Assembly (NCBI RefSeq): GCF_905220365.1
Contig: NC_061123.1
Location: forward strand, 4,092,001-4,156,000
From: Vanessa cardui
Lineage: Eukaryota; Arthropoda; Insecta; Lepidoptera; Nymphalidae
Direction: 5' to 3'
DNA length: 64,000 nt
Within the stretch, counting starts at the first letter, position 1. Each line of letters opens with the position of its first letter. Of the stretch, positions 21,016 to 33,811 are shown piece by piece. The notes under the pieces were generated by a model. That model saw only the letters and a list, made by a program, of their open reading frames with translations. It was not told the DNA's origin and ran no database searches. A program made the position numbers and the translations under genes.

Positions 21016-21929
21016 GTTTAAATTTTAACCATAATTTAATGAGGAATATAATTATTATATCAAACATAACATGTCCATTGACCATACATTTAGTACAATA
21101 AAATATAAACATAATGCATTAAGATTTACTCGTTAGTATTCGGAAGTTAGTTCTTTTTAGAAATCTCTATGAGTGCCATTGTCATTTTGCCCGGGGCGCT
21201 GACCCCGGATGCCCTAAATCCGACCCAGGTACAGAGCTCTTTTCTGTTAAATGATGTCCAGAATATTGATAATACTAGACAAATAAGATGATTTAATCTG
21301 AAATATATTTATCTGAATAATTAAACGAACATCGTTAACAAACCGTCGACGTTAATTAACGATACAGGTATCAACAGCTAATCTTGCTGTGCCAACCATC
21401 CACTTAAATTATGTCAAATGAAACTATATATAGATATATTTATACTAAGCCCAACGATGATGTCACTCGTCTAGTACTAGTACGATCACCGTTAGACCTT
21501 GTGTTAGTGGCCCGTATCACATTGACTAATAAACAATATAACTTAACATGTTTTTAGATCATAATATTTATTTTATGCAGATACGAACGGGTTTACTCGA
21601 CTTTTATTACTATTCATGCACATGTTATTAATGCTTAATGATTTGCAGTACTTCGTAAATCATTAGCTAATAAACCTATTTGTAAAATCCACATGCACTT
21701 TATCGATCGTATGCGCCGGTTATTATAAAGTCGTAATGTCGCCAATGTTTATTTCAAACTGGCGAACGCAACATTCGAAACTATATATTTTTGATGTTTC
21801 GATAAAAAATTAATTTATGTCATTAATATAATTTTATTTTACAGTTTTCATGTAGACGATCATGGAGGTTACACTGTGTGATATTTAAATAAATAAATAT
21901 CATTCTTAAAATAGTTAATTATGTAATAC
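21016..21929. other. no supported feature
   Basis: AT-rich with one GC-rich patch (CCCGGGGCGCTGACCCCGG at about 21190). No frame or repeat recognised. Confidence 0.35.
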
Positions 21930-22190
21930 ATAAATATAACTTGTGTGACACAGCTGAATCCCGTCTCCTGTCAAGGAGAAGACTTGGAGGTTTTTCCACC
22001 ACACTGCTCCAATGGGTGGTAAATGTGACACATTTAGTAATGGCACACATGTGACGAATCCCGCTTGATACGAGGTTGATAACGATGTTTTCTTTGACAG
22101 TAGCACGACATGCTTACGCCTGTTTAAATCAAAGTTTGGTTAAGATTCAAGTGTCTTAGATACTGGGGTATCTCGAGTCGAGAGAGAGAA
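21930..22190 (-). repeat. strongly diverged SINE A relative
   Basis: The antisense order of landmarks is kept (CCCGTCTCCTGTCAAGGAG, TTTTTCCACCACACTGCTCC, AACGATGTTTTCTTTGACAG, ATACTGGGGTATCTCGAG), but identity is low. Small frames here are not genes. Confidence 0.5.
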
Positions 22191-22270
22191 TTACATGTTA
22201 GATATGTTTTATTTTGTGATACAAAGTGCTTGCGAATAGATAATGACTTAATTCTTATGTTATTTAATGT

Positions 22271-22425
22271 CGAGCCGAGATGGCCCAGTGGTTACAACGC
22301 ATGCATTTTAACCGATGATTGAGGACGCAAACCCAGGCAAGCATCACTGAAGAAAAATATCGTAAGAAAACCTAAATGTGTCTAATTTCATAGAAATTAT
22401 GCCATTATTCCTTATGTAAATATTA
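22271..22425 (+). mobile_element. SINE A copy, 3' part decayed
   Basis: A clear tRNA-like head (GAGCCGAGATGGCCCAGTGG, then CGCAAACCCAGGCAAGCATC) and part of the body (CCTAAATGTGTCTAATTTCA), then loss of similarity. Confidence 0.72.
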
Positions 22426-24735
22426 AGAAGGAAATATGAGCGATAAAAATAATAAGTAATAAGGTACGTTTAACATTCGATGGCCTCGGGAAAACTTGTT
22501 TTAGGCGACGAAAACGCGCACACCCTTAACAAACACACTCGTAGTTCGTACGATAAACTATACAAATATTTGTCAAGAACTGAAATTTCCGTCCGAGATC
22601 ATTATCGCAGTAGCCACTGGATCAATTAAGGTTCTAATTATTTCATCATATATACTTGTTGTAAGTAAAATAAAAATCGACGTATGTATTGGTGTTTCTT
22701 TAATACAGTTATGTGATCCTTTTGCTCGGTGCCAAAAGGGCCAATATCAATTCATCATTAACCTTTACTTGTGGTAACCCACATAGAAACAATATACAGA
22801 TTCTGGTTATTTCAATATATACATAGAACCTTTTTGACATAGAATAAAAAAAATATTTTTTCATTTTCATTTGAAACGATTGGCAAAACTTTACTTAATA
22901 ATATTAGAATATTGACGCATATCTAGTACCAGAACATTTATTTCTGTGAAAGAGTGCTTAAAAATGAATAAAATATGAGTAAAAGTAGTGAAGGAATAAA
23001 CACAACGCGCTTACAAAAATACAACTAAATACATTATAAAATTTAAAAGCATCGGATGAATTTATTTATAAATATCGCTGGATTTACTAATAAAATAATC
23101 GCTTCTTTATAGCGAACGTTTATTCAGACTACATAATTCTAACGGATTTAATAAAGCAACCGGATCAAATCAATCTTTCATTGCAAATACATTGTAACTT
23201 GAACATAATCGAATTAAAACTTAATTCGATGAATGTAAGCAAGGAAGCAACTAAACTTTGTTTATTAGAAGTATAATTAACTAGAACTATTTGAATGGAA
23301 TTATTTTAAACAATGCAAGGAGTCATTTTGAATAAGCATGTTTTTTGAATTTCGAATAAACATGACAGAAGAATCGCTTTTTACCAAAACATCCATCAAA
23401 CAACGTTAAGGCCGAAAATGTTTAATAATGAAAACAATTAAAGAAGAATTTTCGTAATAACAGAATGTTTGAATTTGGAAAGAAAATTGCTTGTTACTCT
23501 TGTGTCTTACGCATCATGCATTTAGATATTTTTTATCTTCCATTGGTTTCATTAAAAAAAAATCATAATATTTTTTTTATGTTAAATAATATAACCTCCT
23601 TCTTCCGCAAAGAATTCAAGAAATCAGCAAAATCATATTTAATTAGTTGATTTTAATCTATAAAAAATGTATTGGATGTACGTGTTATGCCTTTTTAAAT
23701 AGATCAAAATCTACAAACATGCATATCCATCAGCCATTCCCATGCACTTTATTTCAGGCACTTCTATCTTAAGTAGTGCCATTATCCCGTGATGCTTTCA
23801 TACAGGCTAGTCTAGATAGGATGCACTTTACTCCTAACTCAACTGATGTAAACTCCACTTTAAAACAACTCAAAACGTTTGCGTAAAGGGTGAAATATAG
23901 TTACCGCATTAGTTTGTTGTTGTGACGTAATAATCTCAGGCCAATAACGAAGGTCATGGTCTCTTCGATCGCGCTCGTTTAAGGCTTTAGGTCTTAACTT
24001 AGACATAATAACTACTATGTCATAATTATTACGACTTAAGAACCGCTTTCAAACTAATTGTTACTAGTAGTTTAGTAATAGTCCATCTGAATTGCCATTA
24101 TTTACCCTCACTATTAGCAAATATAAATCCTTTGCCCTGAGGTATTTCAGTTTAAAAGGAGAGTATATAGTTTTTTGTACCTGATAATATTTTAGATTTT
24201 ATGATTATCCGACCGGTATGATGATAAAGTTTATTACTGAACTAACAAGTTGCTCACAGCTCTCGGGTTCTATATACCTGATTTTGATTCATAAGGGCAT
24301 ATCGAACGTATGATATTAATTAGTATCATAAATAACTAATAAAAATACGCAATTTACTAAAACAGAATATACTTCTATTGTTTAATATTTACACGCAAAG
24401 TTTTGGTTACTTATTATCTAGTTTTAAAGTATCTAAAGTATGATGGTAAAAGTTTTAATATAACTCAGATAATCCTCGCTCGTTCGACAAGTTTAAAAGC
24501 CTTTTCCCGATATCTGTGCACGAGGCAATTTACTCTCCGTTAAACAAAGTCGAATGAACGTGGCTAACCGCACTGTTCATCGGCTAACACTAATATCTAG
24601 CAACTACAGCAGTTTTGAAGTATTTTTCAAGCGTGATCTGAGTAACTTTGTTTCAAGGTCGAAATTGAGCACTACGTTATGTATACATTCATAATTCTAT
24701 TTAACTTACATATTTACTATTTGAATTTTTTATTT
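22426..24735. other. 2.3 kb without supported feature
   Basis: I see no coding island, TIR pair or recognised repeat. The frame at 23465-23650 is AT-rich, with no domain or splice context. This may be single-copy intergenic or intronic DNA. Confidence 0.4.
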
Positions 24736-24900
24736 AATATGTTGGAAAGAGTATCTACTGAGTTTTTTTGCCGGTTCTTCTCGGTAGAATCTACATTCCG
24801 ACCAGGTGGTAGCTTCAAATAACAGTTTCGTCAATGACAAAAGTGCTTGTACTTTTACAAAGTACCTACTTGCATAAAGCGTATTTGGATCTTATAAATG
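24736..24900 (+). repeat. LINE C 3' end
   Basis: Sense orientation: GAGTTTTTTTGCCGGTTCTT, CTCGGTAGAATCTACATTCC, AGGTGGTAGCTTC and AAAAGTGCTTGTAC. This is the conserved 3' part of a common lepidopteran LINE. Confidence 0.72.
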
Positions 24901-25457
24901 TCATAATAAAACGCATCTGCAAACAATAATAACGGTCTGTAAATGTTTTACTATTGGATGAAGTTTGGTACACAAGTTTTGGTGGTTACTCTACTGCACA
25001 ACCATAACAACTATTACAGAAAGTAGAAAAAGAGAAAAATAGATAGCACTTCTTTCCGAGCAGTGCAGTGACATTCTTTAAAAACACACTTTGTATCTCA
25101 GTAATAAAAACCTTGCTTCGATACGCTATTTTGGTACATGTATCTTCTAAATGCTACAATTATTAAAATTATACATGATTACAATTGTAAGGATCATTAC
25201 AATTACAAGACAAACGTAGCCTCAGGTCCTGTTATTTGTAAAAAGGTGATTTAACTAACACGTTACTCATATTTCTTCTCTCTCTCATTGATCGCCTAAT
25301 ATGTCATCGGCTGCACTGACCAATGAACGTACAGATCAAAAAGCATAACAGTAAATCGGACTTTAAACAGCGTATCAGAAACGGGAGGTATATCCATATT
25401 GCCTGGTTTTGTCGTAATTTGATTTTTCTTTCAATAAATTCTCAGTATTAACTCGGA

Positions 25458-25672
25458 GTTTGGGGATTGGCAGTGATATACTCCTGGCCTCGCAACGCAC
25501 GAAAAACCGTAATTATCTTATTGTGCATTTCCAAGTCTTTGTCGTATCGGAAATTCACTCAGAGGGTTTTTATTATATTTTCCGAACTGCTGCATTATCG
25601 TTGCAGAACACAAAGCGCAAAATAGTCTGGATATCAACTCATTTGGTAGTTTTTAAGAGATTTCTTTAAATA
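25458..25672 (+). repeat. interspersed repeat fragment
   Basis: Begins GGAGTTTGGGGATTGGCAGT and GATATACTCCTGGCCTCG, which I recall from a lepidopteran repeat. The 69-codon frame across it has no recognisable domain and is treated as repeat-derived. Confidence 0.4.
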
Positions 25673-25682
25673 TAAGCTATTA

Positions 25683-26289
25683 TAGACCGGGATGACAAAA
25701 TATTTTGTCATTTGTACCAGTATGGCGGTTCTTCAGAGGTCTAATCACGTAAAGGCAAAAAGGAAAATGATGGTCGTCGAGAGTCGAGATGGCCCAGTGC
25801 TTAGAACGCGTGCATCTTAACCGATGAATTTGATTTTGATTTGATGAGTCTTTATAATTCATCTCGTGCTCAGCGGTGAAGGAAAACATCGTGAGGAAAC
25901 CTGCGTGTGACAAATTTCATAGAAATTCTGCCTCATGTGTATTCCACCAATCCGCATTGGAACAGCGTGGTGGAATATGTTCCAAACCTTCTCCTCAAAG
26001 GGAGAGGAGGTCTTTAGCCCAGTAGTGGAATTTACAGGCTGTTGTTGTTGTTGCTGTTGAAAAAAAACGAAGTAGCCGGTAGCGTAATGCCATATATCGT
26101 CGAGTTTAGCCAATCACGAAAATCACCTTGCCATACTTTTCCGACAGTTCCCAATGGCCGCCATACCACTGCAAAGACGTAATTTTTTTTTTTGCCAAAC
26201 GATTTTTGCCTTTACGTAATAAGACCCCTGAAGAACCGTCATACTGGTACAAATGACCAAATATTTTGTCATTATCATCTCCCGGTCTA
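25683..26289. mobile_element. TIR element (MITE-like) split by a SINE
   Basis: Terminal inverted repeats of about 80-90 bp: left TAGACCGGGATGACAAAATA..., and the right complement starts TAGACCGGGAGATGATAATG and rejoins after an 8-bp insertion. Both arms contain TTTGTACCAGTATG, GGTTCTTCAG and ACGTAAAGGCAAAAA. The flanks are TTA at 25680-25682 and 26290-26292. If the terminal TA is not counted, this is equally a TA duplication with GACCGGG ends, so Harbinger-like (3-bp) and mariner-like (TA) readings are both open. No transposase. Confidence 0.75.
25782..26060 (+). mobile_element. SINE A copy with (GTT)n tail nested in the TIR element
   Basis: Sense copy with head GAGTCGAGATGGCCCAGTGC and body to TTTACAGGCTGTTGTTGTTG. 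The B-box region is altered (GAATTTGATTTTGATTTGATG replaces GGTTCAAACCC). The motif TCGTCGAG stands just before it (25774-25781) and again at 26097-26104. The second copy is ~40 bp beyond the tail, so it is only a tentative duplication. Confidence 0.8.
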
Positions 26290-26521
26290 TTAATTTAATC
26301 ACTTTTATACTATAGAGCAAAGGGCTACCTGTAAGTGGTCATCGCCGCTCATCATCATTTTCAGTTTGTTTCTTACATCGATGTCATCATAGACATTGGA
26401 CATTACTGTCAGAAGTATATTCATACTTCTTACAGCACTATAGGGTATTCACCCTCATCAATGCGAGATATCGCTCGTTTGCGTGCCAAGGTTGATGAAC
26501 CTTGGGAGCTATGATGTTATA

Positions 26522-26860
26522 AAATCAAAATCAAAATAAACTTTATTCTAGTAGGCTTTTACGAGCACTTTTGAATCGCCATTTACAATTAAGTGAAGCT
26601 ACCACCGGTTCGAAAAGTAGATTCTACCGAGAAGAACCGGCAAGAAACTCAGTAGCTACTCTTTTTCAACATTTAAAAAATATTATATATGTATGTAATG
26701 TAGGATACATTATTGCCTGGAAGTCAACAGGTTTTTCCACGCTTTTTTATCATCTACAAAATCTTGTATCGAATAATATGCCTTTTTTACCAATGTATTG
26801 TTTACAAACGATTTGAATTTACAAAACGGCAAAGTTAAAAATGTCTGTGGATATATCCAT
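26522..26860 (-). repeat. LINE C 3' region, antisense
   Basis: Begins with the inverted tail (AAAATCAAAATCAAAATAAA), then GTAGGCTTTTACGAGCACTT, CCACCGGTTCGAAAAG, GAGAAGAACCGGCAAGAAAC. It continues to GGAAGTCAACAGG and AAAATGTCTGTGG, so it extends further into the LINE than most copies here. The frame 26571-26816 is not a gene. Confidence 0.72.
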
Positions 26861-26904
26861 GTGGTTATCTTGTTAACCCTTCAAATTGGGACACATCAAT
26901 CATA

Positions 26905-26980
26905 AGTATTGCTGTTTGCCGTCGGAATATCGTATGAGTGGGTGTCACCTACCCAGACGGGCTTGCCCTATCACTTAAGT
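26905..26980 (-). repeat. repeat B fragment
   Basis: Antisense piece with ATGAGTGGGTGTCACCTACC and CAGACGGGCTTGCCCTA. Confidence 0.55.
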
Positions 26981-27324
26981 TAATATCGGTTCAAGTTTGT
27001 TAATCAGCTTATGTCATAGATGATAAATGAAACAATTTTGATCCAAAGCTTATATATATAACGGTGGCAATAGCGACTATAATTTGAAATTATACCACTT
27101 TTTACAATACAGTTATCTACTAAAAAGATTTCACCAATCACATTTGTTTATAACAAGATGTGTTTTATACAAATTATTCAATGTAAAAATAAAAGATTAT
27201 TATGGTATTTACGTCATTATAATATTACTAGTTGTTGTAGTTGTAGGGGATTGTTTGTCGCGTGTTATTTTATGTATTTTTTTGTCTATTTCATTCCTTG
27301 AAATTCAAATTTGCTACATACAAA

Positions 27325-27415
27325 ATTTTATCAATCGGTTCATTGATTTGGTAGTGAAAGAGCAACAGACAGATAGACAGATATAGTTACTTACACACAT
27401 ATAATATTAGTATAG
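27325..27415 (+). repeat. E-like repeat 3' end
   Basis: GTGAAAGAGCAACAGACAGA, ACAGATATAGTTACTTAC and ATAATATTAGTATAG are the usual 3' end of RTE-like LINE/SINE repeats in insects. The rest is decayed. Confidence 0.5.
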
Positions 27416-28324
27416 ATTCTATAAATATATAATTAATACATTTCGTAATAATAAATGATATAAGGCTACTTAATCTTCTTACTCGTAGGCTCGTCCACGA
27501 TGTAGGTAATTGGAGCCAACACGCGGTGAAGCCATACAGGCCCTTCGGTCACGACAGATTTCTGTGATAACCTTACGCTCGGAAGTGGATTATACAATCT
27601 GCCAGTGTCTTTTAAAAGTAAAGTTTTCTTTTAACGCTCAAAAAATAGAAAGATACGATTTAATTTTATTAAATAAAAATTTTAATTCGATCTTACTGGG
27701 CACCTGTTTCACTCTTATAGTATCGCAACAATTCCTTTATAATGTTGTTAAGAAAAATCTGAATATACTATTGTAGAGAAACGTAGAATATTTATACAAC
27801 GGGCTGAGATGGCAACAACTAATCTTAATGTTGAATATTTATATTTGATTTTCAACCGACTTCCAAAAGGAGGAGGTTATCAATTCGTCTGTATTTTTTT
27901 TTTCTTTTTTTTTTATGTTTGTTACCTCATAACTTTTTACTGGGTGGACCGATTTTGATAATTTTTTTTTGTTTGAAAGGTAGTGCTTCCCGTGGGGTCC
28001 CATTTTTTTTTCCGATGATGGTATCCATATGAAAACGACATAAGTCTTAATTTTGCATTATGTATATGCGCGACAAATAGGTGAATAACTGAAAATCACG
28101 TTAAACAATTTTGATAATTCTTTTTTTATTATAAAATATATACTTCACAGGATCCATGACAAAGTAACGGAACGGAAGGGAACGGAACAATTCTGAGAAG
28201 CACGTTAGCGATACTCAGTCGAATCTTTTATTTATAGGTTATTTGGATATTTGAGTCACCTTCCGTAATGTGGTTATGTTTATGTAATTATCATAGTCGA
28301 ATACTATAATCAACTAGCTAACTA

Positions 28325-28580
28325 ACTAACTAGCAACCCCGGCTTCGCACAGGTGCAATACTGATACTAAATATACTACAGAATTTGTTTATTTACGACA
28401 TCACATCGCAAACTTCTAAAATTATCAGTGTTTCTTTACTAAATTGTTCATGTATTATATACACAAACCTTCCCCTTGAATCACACTATCTTTTAAAAAA
28501 AACCGCATCAAAATCCGTTGCGTAGATTTAAAGATATAGGGACAGAGAAAGCGACTTTGTTTTATACTATGTAGTGATGG
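28325..28580 (+). repeat. D-family repeat, sense
   Basis: Tip ACTAGCAACCCCGGCTTCGC, body GGTGCAATACTGATACTAAA, CGCATCAAAATCCGTTGCG, end AAAGCGACTTTGTTTTATAC. A short AACT/CTAA run precedes it. Confidence 0.7.
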
Positions 28581-28930
28581 AACTCCTATACAGCTCGCAG
28601 TTAGGGTGCGATATGGGGCAGAATTTCTTACTATCTTTAATCAAATTTTGTGTGTGTGATGTGATGTCATATGATGTACGAAATATAGTTAGTCTTTTTC
28701 AAAGTTTTTTTGCTGAGTTCGACTACAGCTCTTTCGAGGGATCCTTGTAGTTTACGCCGCGTGACGTATTAAATCCGCATTTTCGAAAGTCTATTTTTGC
28801 TTTATTCGCAAGTTTCCTTTGAAATTGTCCTCGAAGTAGTTTCTGACTCATATAAACGGAACGCTTAATCTATCCATATTAAAAAAAAATAGTTAGTCAA
28901 CATCAGCTTCACTTAAAATCAAAAAATAAT

Positions 28931-29336
28931 TAAAAATTTTAACAAAAAGAAAAACCGACTTCAAACAAAACACTATTTTAAAACAAATGAATATGCACGA
29001 AAAAGTAATAAAAATAATTGCGTATTCAACATATTTTTTAGATTCTTCCTAAGTTAAATGAAATGAAAAATTTTAGACTACTTAAAAGTCTTTTGATTGT
29101 TGGGACAAGGGCACCGTGGCTGACACCGGCTCCAAATATACCAATAACTATAACTACATGATATAATCGTTAATCGACTTTTAAGTAGTCTAAAATTTTT
29201 CATTTCATTTAACTTAGGAAGACTCTAAAAAATATGTTGAATACGCAATTATTTTTATTACTTTTTCGTGCATATTCATTTGTTTTAAAATAGTGTTTTG
29301 TGTGAAGTCGGTTTTTCTTTTTGTTAAAATTTTTAT
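28931..29336. repeat. long inverted repeat, arms ~160 bp
   Basis: Arm 28931-29090 (AAAAACCGACTTCAAACA..., CGCACGAAAAAGTAAT-type block, ..., GACTACTTAAAAGTC) is the near-perfect reverse complement of 29177-29336. The ~86-bp spacer contains GGCTGACACCGGCTCCAAAT. The same spacer and one arm occur in the simple copy at 58757-59205. This copy therefore carries an extra inverted duplication of its end and could form a large hairpin. Confidence 0.8.
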
Positions 29337-29340
29337 TTAT

Positions 29341-30164
29341 TTTTTTTTAATTTTCAATTAGTGCGCAACGAAGACCCATTTCGGTTAAAACGAAAGAGTT
29401 CCACATGTTATCAAATCTCCTTGGATGAGCGTAATGTTATAAGCCCCAAATCTTCTAAACATGAGGAGTCCAACATTTGCCTAGGCTTTATCATTGAAGA
29501 TTCTCTCTAAGTTTATAATAAGGTATACGTAAATAACTTCTTTAATTGTACATTAACAAACTAATAACTGGATTAAACTGGATTTATTAAGTCAGTTTAT
29601 CAGATCACCGCTAAACCTAAGATAAAAGCGATGAACTCATACATCACTGTTTATCGTAGCTGTAATCAGCTATTTTAGTATACACACCTCTTGCAAGTAC
29701 AACGTCCATATTAAAAAAAAATATTAGTTCATCTTAGTTAATCTAAGTAAATATTTTACACACGTTGCTGCTCGCCAGTACTGTAACTAGTACTTGGCTT
29801 TGACGCGCTACCGCGTGTCTAGATTTTATATAATCGATAATAAATGTAGCAATTTTATTATTTTTTCTTATTTTAATAAAAGTTGAGTAAAAAAATAAAC
29901 TTTTTATTTTTAAAATGTGAATACTTTTATTACATTATTATTAACAAAATTATATACAACAAGATTAAGAGGTTCTTGGTTGTTAGTCTCATTGGTTGGA
30001 ATGTGTCTTCATTATTGAGTTACATGAACTAACACGCAAATGAAACAAATATACCAAAGCATTTGCTCATTGAAGACACAACTAGCGCACGGTGCAATGC
30101 TAGTGAGTCAACACAAAAATTTGATAAACCTAAATACTTACACGACCACTTTGACAAAGTTGAG
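29341..30164. other. no supported feature
   Basis: AT-rich DNA with a GC-richer patch near 29760-29820 (CTCGCCAGTACTGTAACTAG). No frame or element identified. Confidence 0.35.
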
Positions 30165-30420
30165 ATTAATTCACCGAAATTTTTTTAAGTCAGTCAATTT
30201 TCATTTCCGGACTAGTATATATACTATATAAGTTGACGCGGCTTCGCTTGCATTTTAGGGAATGATCGTCATGTGTTATAAAAAGTTTGCGTCCTTCCTT
30301 GGAGTAGGCTTTGACTTCATAGCACATTTTCTTCAAATTTGGTTCAGCTTTGGTCGTGAAAGAGGAACATGCAGACATGTTGAGTTACTTATGGTCGTAT
30401 TTATGATTTTAGTATATATA
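30165..30420 (+). repeat. E-like LINE/SINE 3' end
   Basis: GACGCGGCTTCGCTTGCATT, GGGAATGATCGTCATGTG, TTTGCGTCCTTCCTTGGAGT and GGTCGTGAAAGAGGAACATG follow the pattern of RTE-like 3' ends, though diverged from the E copies at 1694 and 53497. The 62-codon minus-strand frame is a shadow. Confidence 0.55.
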
Positions 30421-33044
30421 AAGCACAAATACATTTGAATTTGAGAAACTATAAACCGTCGAATGTAGAATACATACTTGTTCAAATGAAGTTCATGTAA
30501 TCAAGGTACTACGCTCGTCGTCGTATTAACATTAAATGTAAACGAGAACTAACTACGTAATGTAAATGTCGCTGTAGTAAATGTATCGTTGAATACATTC
30601 TTGATACAACTAATTTACGACGCAGAATATAAACAAATAGAAAAAATATAGCAAAAGATCATTACAAAACATTTTATTCGCCTTTAAAAATATAAAGAGA
30701 AATCTAAATAAACACCGTAATAAATTATTTTTTTATTATATAATATTTATATGTTTTGTATTAAAACATTGTATATATTTTATAAACACGAGTACAGACG
30801 TAATCTTATACAATCTCAGTGAGACTATAAATACCGCCTCAAGATCATACTCGCATAACTAAGGAAATATACATAAACTATAGAATAAACATTAGTTAAT
30901 AGTTAGTAATTTATATTATAATATAACTATGCCATGCGGCTTCTGCCTGTCTCATGCATAAATAATTTGAAATTTTATGATACTAAACAAACATATATCG
31001 TGTTGATCGTAGATGACGTTTATAAAATTTGTTTTTAAATTTATTGCAATGCAGATAGCGTTCGAAATTCGAAATGGCCTTCTATCATAGCCGTGCAGTC
31101 TTGAAGTCATTCAGAAGACACATTATCATTAACATACTAATCCATCTTAGTATATAAACAGTGTTTAACAAACATATAGGGGTCTCCGCACCACAGTTTC
31201 CACCAGTCCTATTATTCCAGCCATGCTGACGAATATAATATATCTAATAAGTATTTCGCGACTAAAGTAATCTTGAAATATTTAAAATTATACCTAATAG
31301 CTTGAAGTTCGTATAATACTTAGCAAGAAAACGAATTAATTATTTATTTGGAAATATTATAAAGTTTATGATAATATATGTGAGTTAAATTAGGTAAATT
31401 ATTTAAGTTGTTCTATTTTAAAAATGAAGAATTAGTAACTTAAGTTTTGATTGTTTCGTAAAATGTTAAAATGTGATATGCGATATTGAATTTAATAATC
31501 ATAAATTTTTATAGTATACACGTGTCAAAATAGCGTAGCGCCGGAAGTCAACTGTCTACATTTCAACAGTTAAATACGAAGCGAATTGTAATGCAGTTCT
31601 ATTCTCAAATGTAAGATGTCATATAACAGAATTTAAAAGACGTACCTTAAGGTATAAATTGCCTTGTAACGATGATTTAAATAAGTTGTTACATGTCAAC
31701 CTGTTACATAATAATAATTAAATAATTAAAACGAGTTTCTATTATGATTTATGAGTTGTTAACGTAATTGCAAGAAAATGTATATTATTATATAGAACCT
31801 ATACATAGTACAAAAAAGCGCGCGCTTTATGTGTTTTTTTTTTTAAAAAAAAAGAACGCTTCAAAAATAACCTTTTTTTCATTTGGTTTATATTCGTTAT
31901 TTCTATTGGTCAGTGTTATCTATAATGTCAGAAAAGGCTCACAGCTTATGCAAACGAGTTAGAGACTAAACATTACGTAGCAGTACATCTAACATTTAAG
32001 TCTACAGATTAAAAATACCGATGATTTGTTTACATTATCGCTTTTAAAAACAAGTGAATAATGAACTATTAACATCAGAACGGATTATGTGTACGGAACC
32101 CCATATAGGCTTTTATACCTCTAACATAGATAGGATTCGATATTCAAACACTCACTTTAGATCTGGGTAATCTTATAATTGGATTATGGCACGCTGTTTG
32201 AGGTCGACTTTTTAATGAATATCACTTGCAATTTTATACGAGGAATTGTTGGAAATTGAAATTACATCAGGTTTTGGGATTGACCACAGTCATTTGTCAA
32301 TTATTATGTAATAATTATATACCTATAAGATTTGAAATGCTAAATTTTTGCTAATAATCTGATCAGAATATAATTGGACTGATTGTATAATAAATCTGCT
32401 TATTTTTTTTACGTGTAATAAGCGCGGCGTATTAGTGTGATATGTTTTAAGGTATGTAGAGAAGGAAATCTGTAATCTAAAATTAATATACTTTTAATGA
32501 CATATTAAAATAGCTGCATACAATGCACTTCTTACGACGTATTTCTGATGTTGCATTCATTGAAACAGTTTTTTTATATAAGTAATGAGATATATATTAA
32601 AGTGTTTCTAATAATTCAACCCAAGAGACATTTGTATTTTTTCAATGTTTAAAATTTCAGATATTAATCCTAGCTGGCTCGCATATGAACATTTCTATCA
32701 TACGCCCGTCACGTTAAAATAAAAAAACTATAACGCGTTTATTTAACATTGGCTTTTTTATTGTAACAATGGCATGACATGACATGATATGACATATTTT
32801 GATTCAATACATATCATATTTTGTTAGTAATTGATCATGGGCGATATTAGGCCAATGTGCGACGTTAATTACCTAATTACTAACAATGTAAACTAATGAA
32901 ATATATAACCACGGCCCACTTTAATAAATATGTGTTAGGCTATGTAAGCGAACATTATATAACGCGTTGAATGCAAATGGCGTTAATAATAAATAATTAT
33001 AGAGAATATAACAACACATACACTCTGTTAATTTCTTACATTTG
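30421..33044. other. 2.6 kb without supported feature
   Basis: AT-rich DNA with no recognised gene or repeat. A CATGA-type short repeat lies near 32769-32795. The frame at 31768-31962 contains homopolymer tracts and no domain. Confidence 0.4.
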
Positions 33045-33225
33045 GTCTAAGGCTTTCTATCCCTTTGAAAATAAGGCTAGGAATCCACTACGTTGCTTCA
33101 ATGCGGGTTGGTTTAATCACACGAGGCAGAATTTAGATGAAATAAGACACATGCAGATTTCCTCACGGCGTTTTACTTCACCGCCGAGCACGAGATGAAT
33201 TATAAACACAAATTAAGCTCATTAT
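33045..33225 (-). repeat. headless SINE A copy, diverged
   Basis: Antisense body: CTTCAATGCGGGTTGG, GAGGCAGAATTTAGATGAAA, ACATGCAGATTTCCTCACGG, CCGAGCACGAGATGAATTAT. Tail and tRNA head are missing. The overlapping frame 32971-33198 is a shadow. Confidence 0.7.
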
Positions 33226-33811
33226 AATTCTCCATCACCATATCGGTTTATAGAGAATATAAACTCTGTTGTATCACAGAAATCATGATTTATATATTAT
33301 ATTATTATTGAAATTAAAATTTAGTTTTATACTATATGGTTTCGTGTGTAATATATTTTAATTACATCTGTGAAAGTGAAAAATTAGTCCTGGAAATTCC
33401 CCAGAAGTTGTGTGATTAGAATAATGAGCTTGGCGAATACGAATATTACTCTTACAAATAGAAATAAATAACGTGAGTTCGGATACCCAAATATACCATT
33501 ATAAAAGGCAATTTTTCACTATTTGTTACATAAACATATTTTCATACACTAAGCCCCTAGCGTTATCAATCATCCGTGATAGATGGATTACCGCGGACGA
33601 TTTAATAGCAAACAGATTACCTATTAAATTAACTATGATTTTATTTTATACAAATCGTTTTACGTTTGTAAATATTATAAAAATATGTGACCATAATATA
33701 AAACGTAATTACGTAAGAATAGTAAACAATGTTTTGTTATATAGTGAAGTTACACTAATTAACCAGAGTATCTTAAGCGTGTTTGTTATTTTTGCAGTGC
33801 GAGTTAGTTGT
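33226..33811. other. no supported feature
   Basis: A 114-codon open frame at 33473-33817 has Ile/Tyr/Asn-rich composition typical of AT-rich DNA, no domain, and runs into the D repeat. I do not call a gene. Confidence 0.4.

Larger units (their letters stand above)
27853..29340. mobile_element. TIR/foldback element complex with AACCGACTTC ends
   Basis: The left end TTTTCAACCGACTTCCAAAA, then GGAGGAGGTTATCAATTC and ACTGGGTGGACCGATTTTGA, match the start of the smaller copy at 58757-59205. The right end ...GTGTGAAGTCGGTTTTT matches that copy's end. Inside, the terminal part is present twice, face to face (28931-29336). A D-family repeat (28325-28580) sits in the middle. No coding sequence was found. 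Confidence 0.6.
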
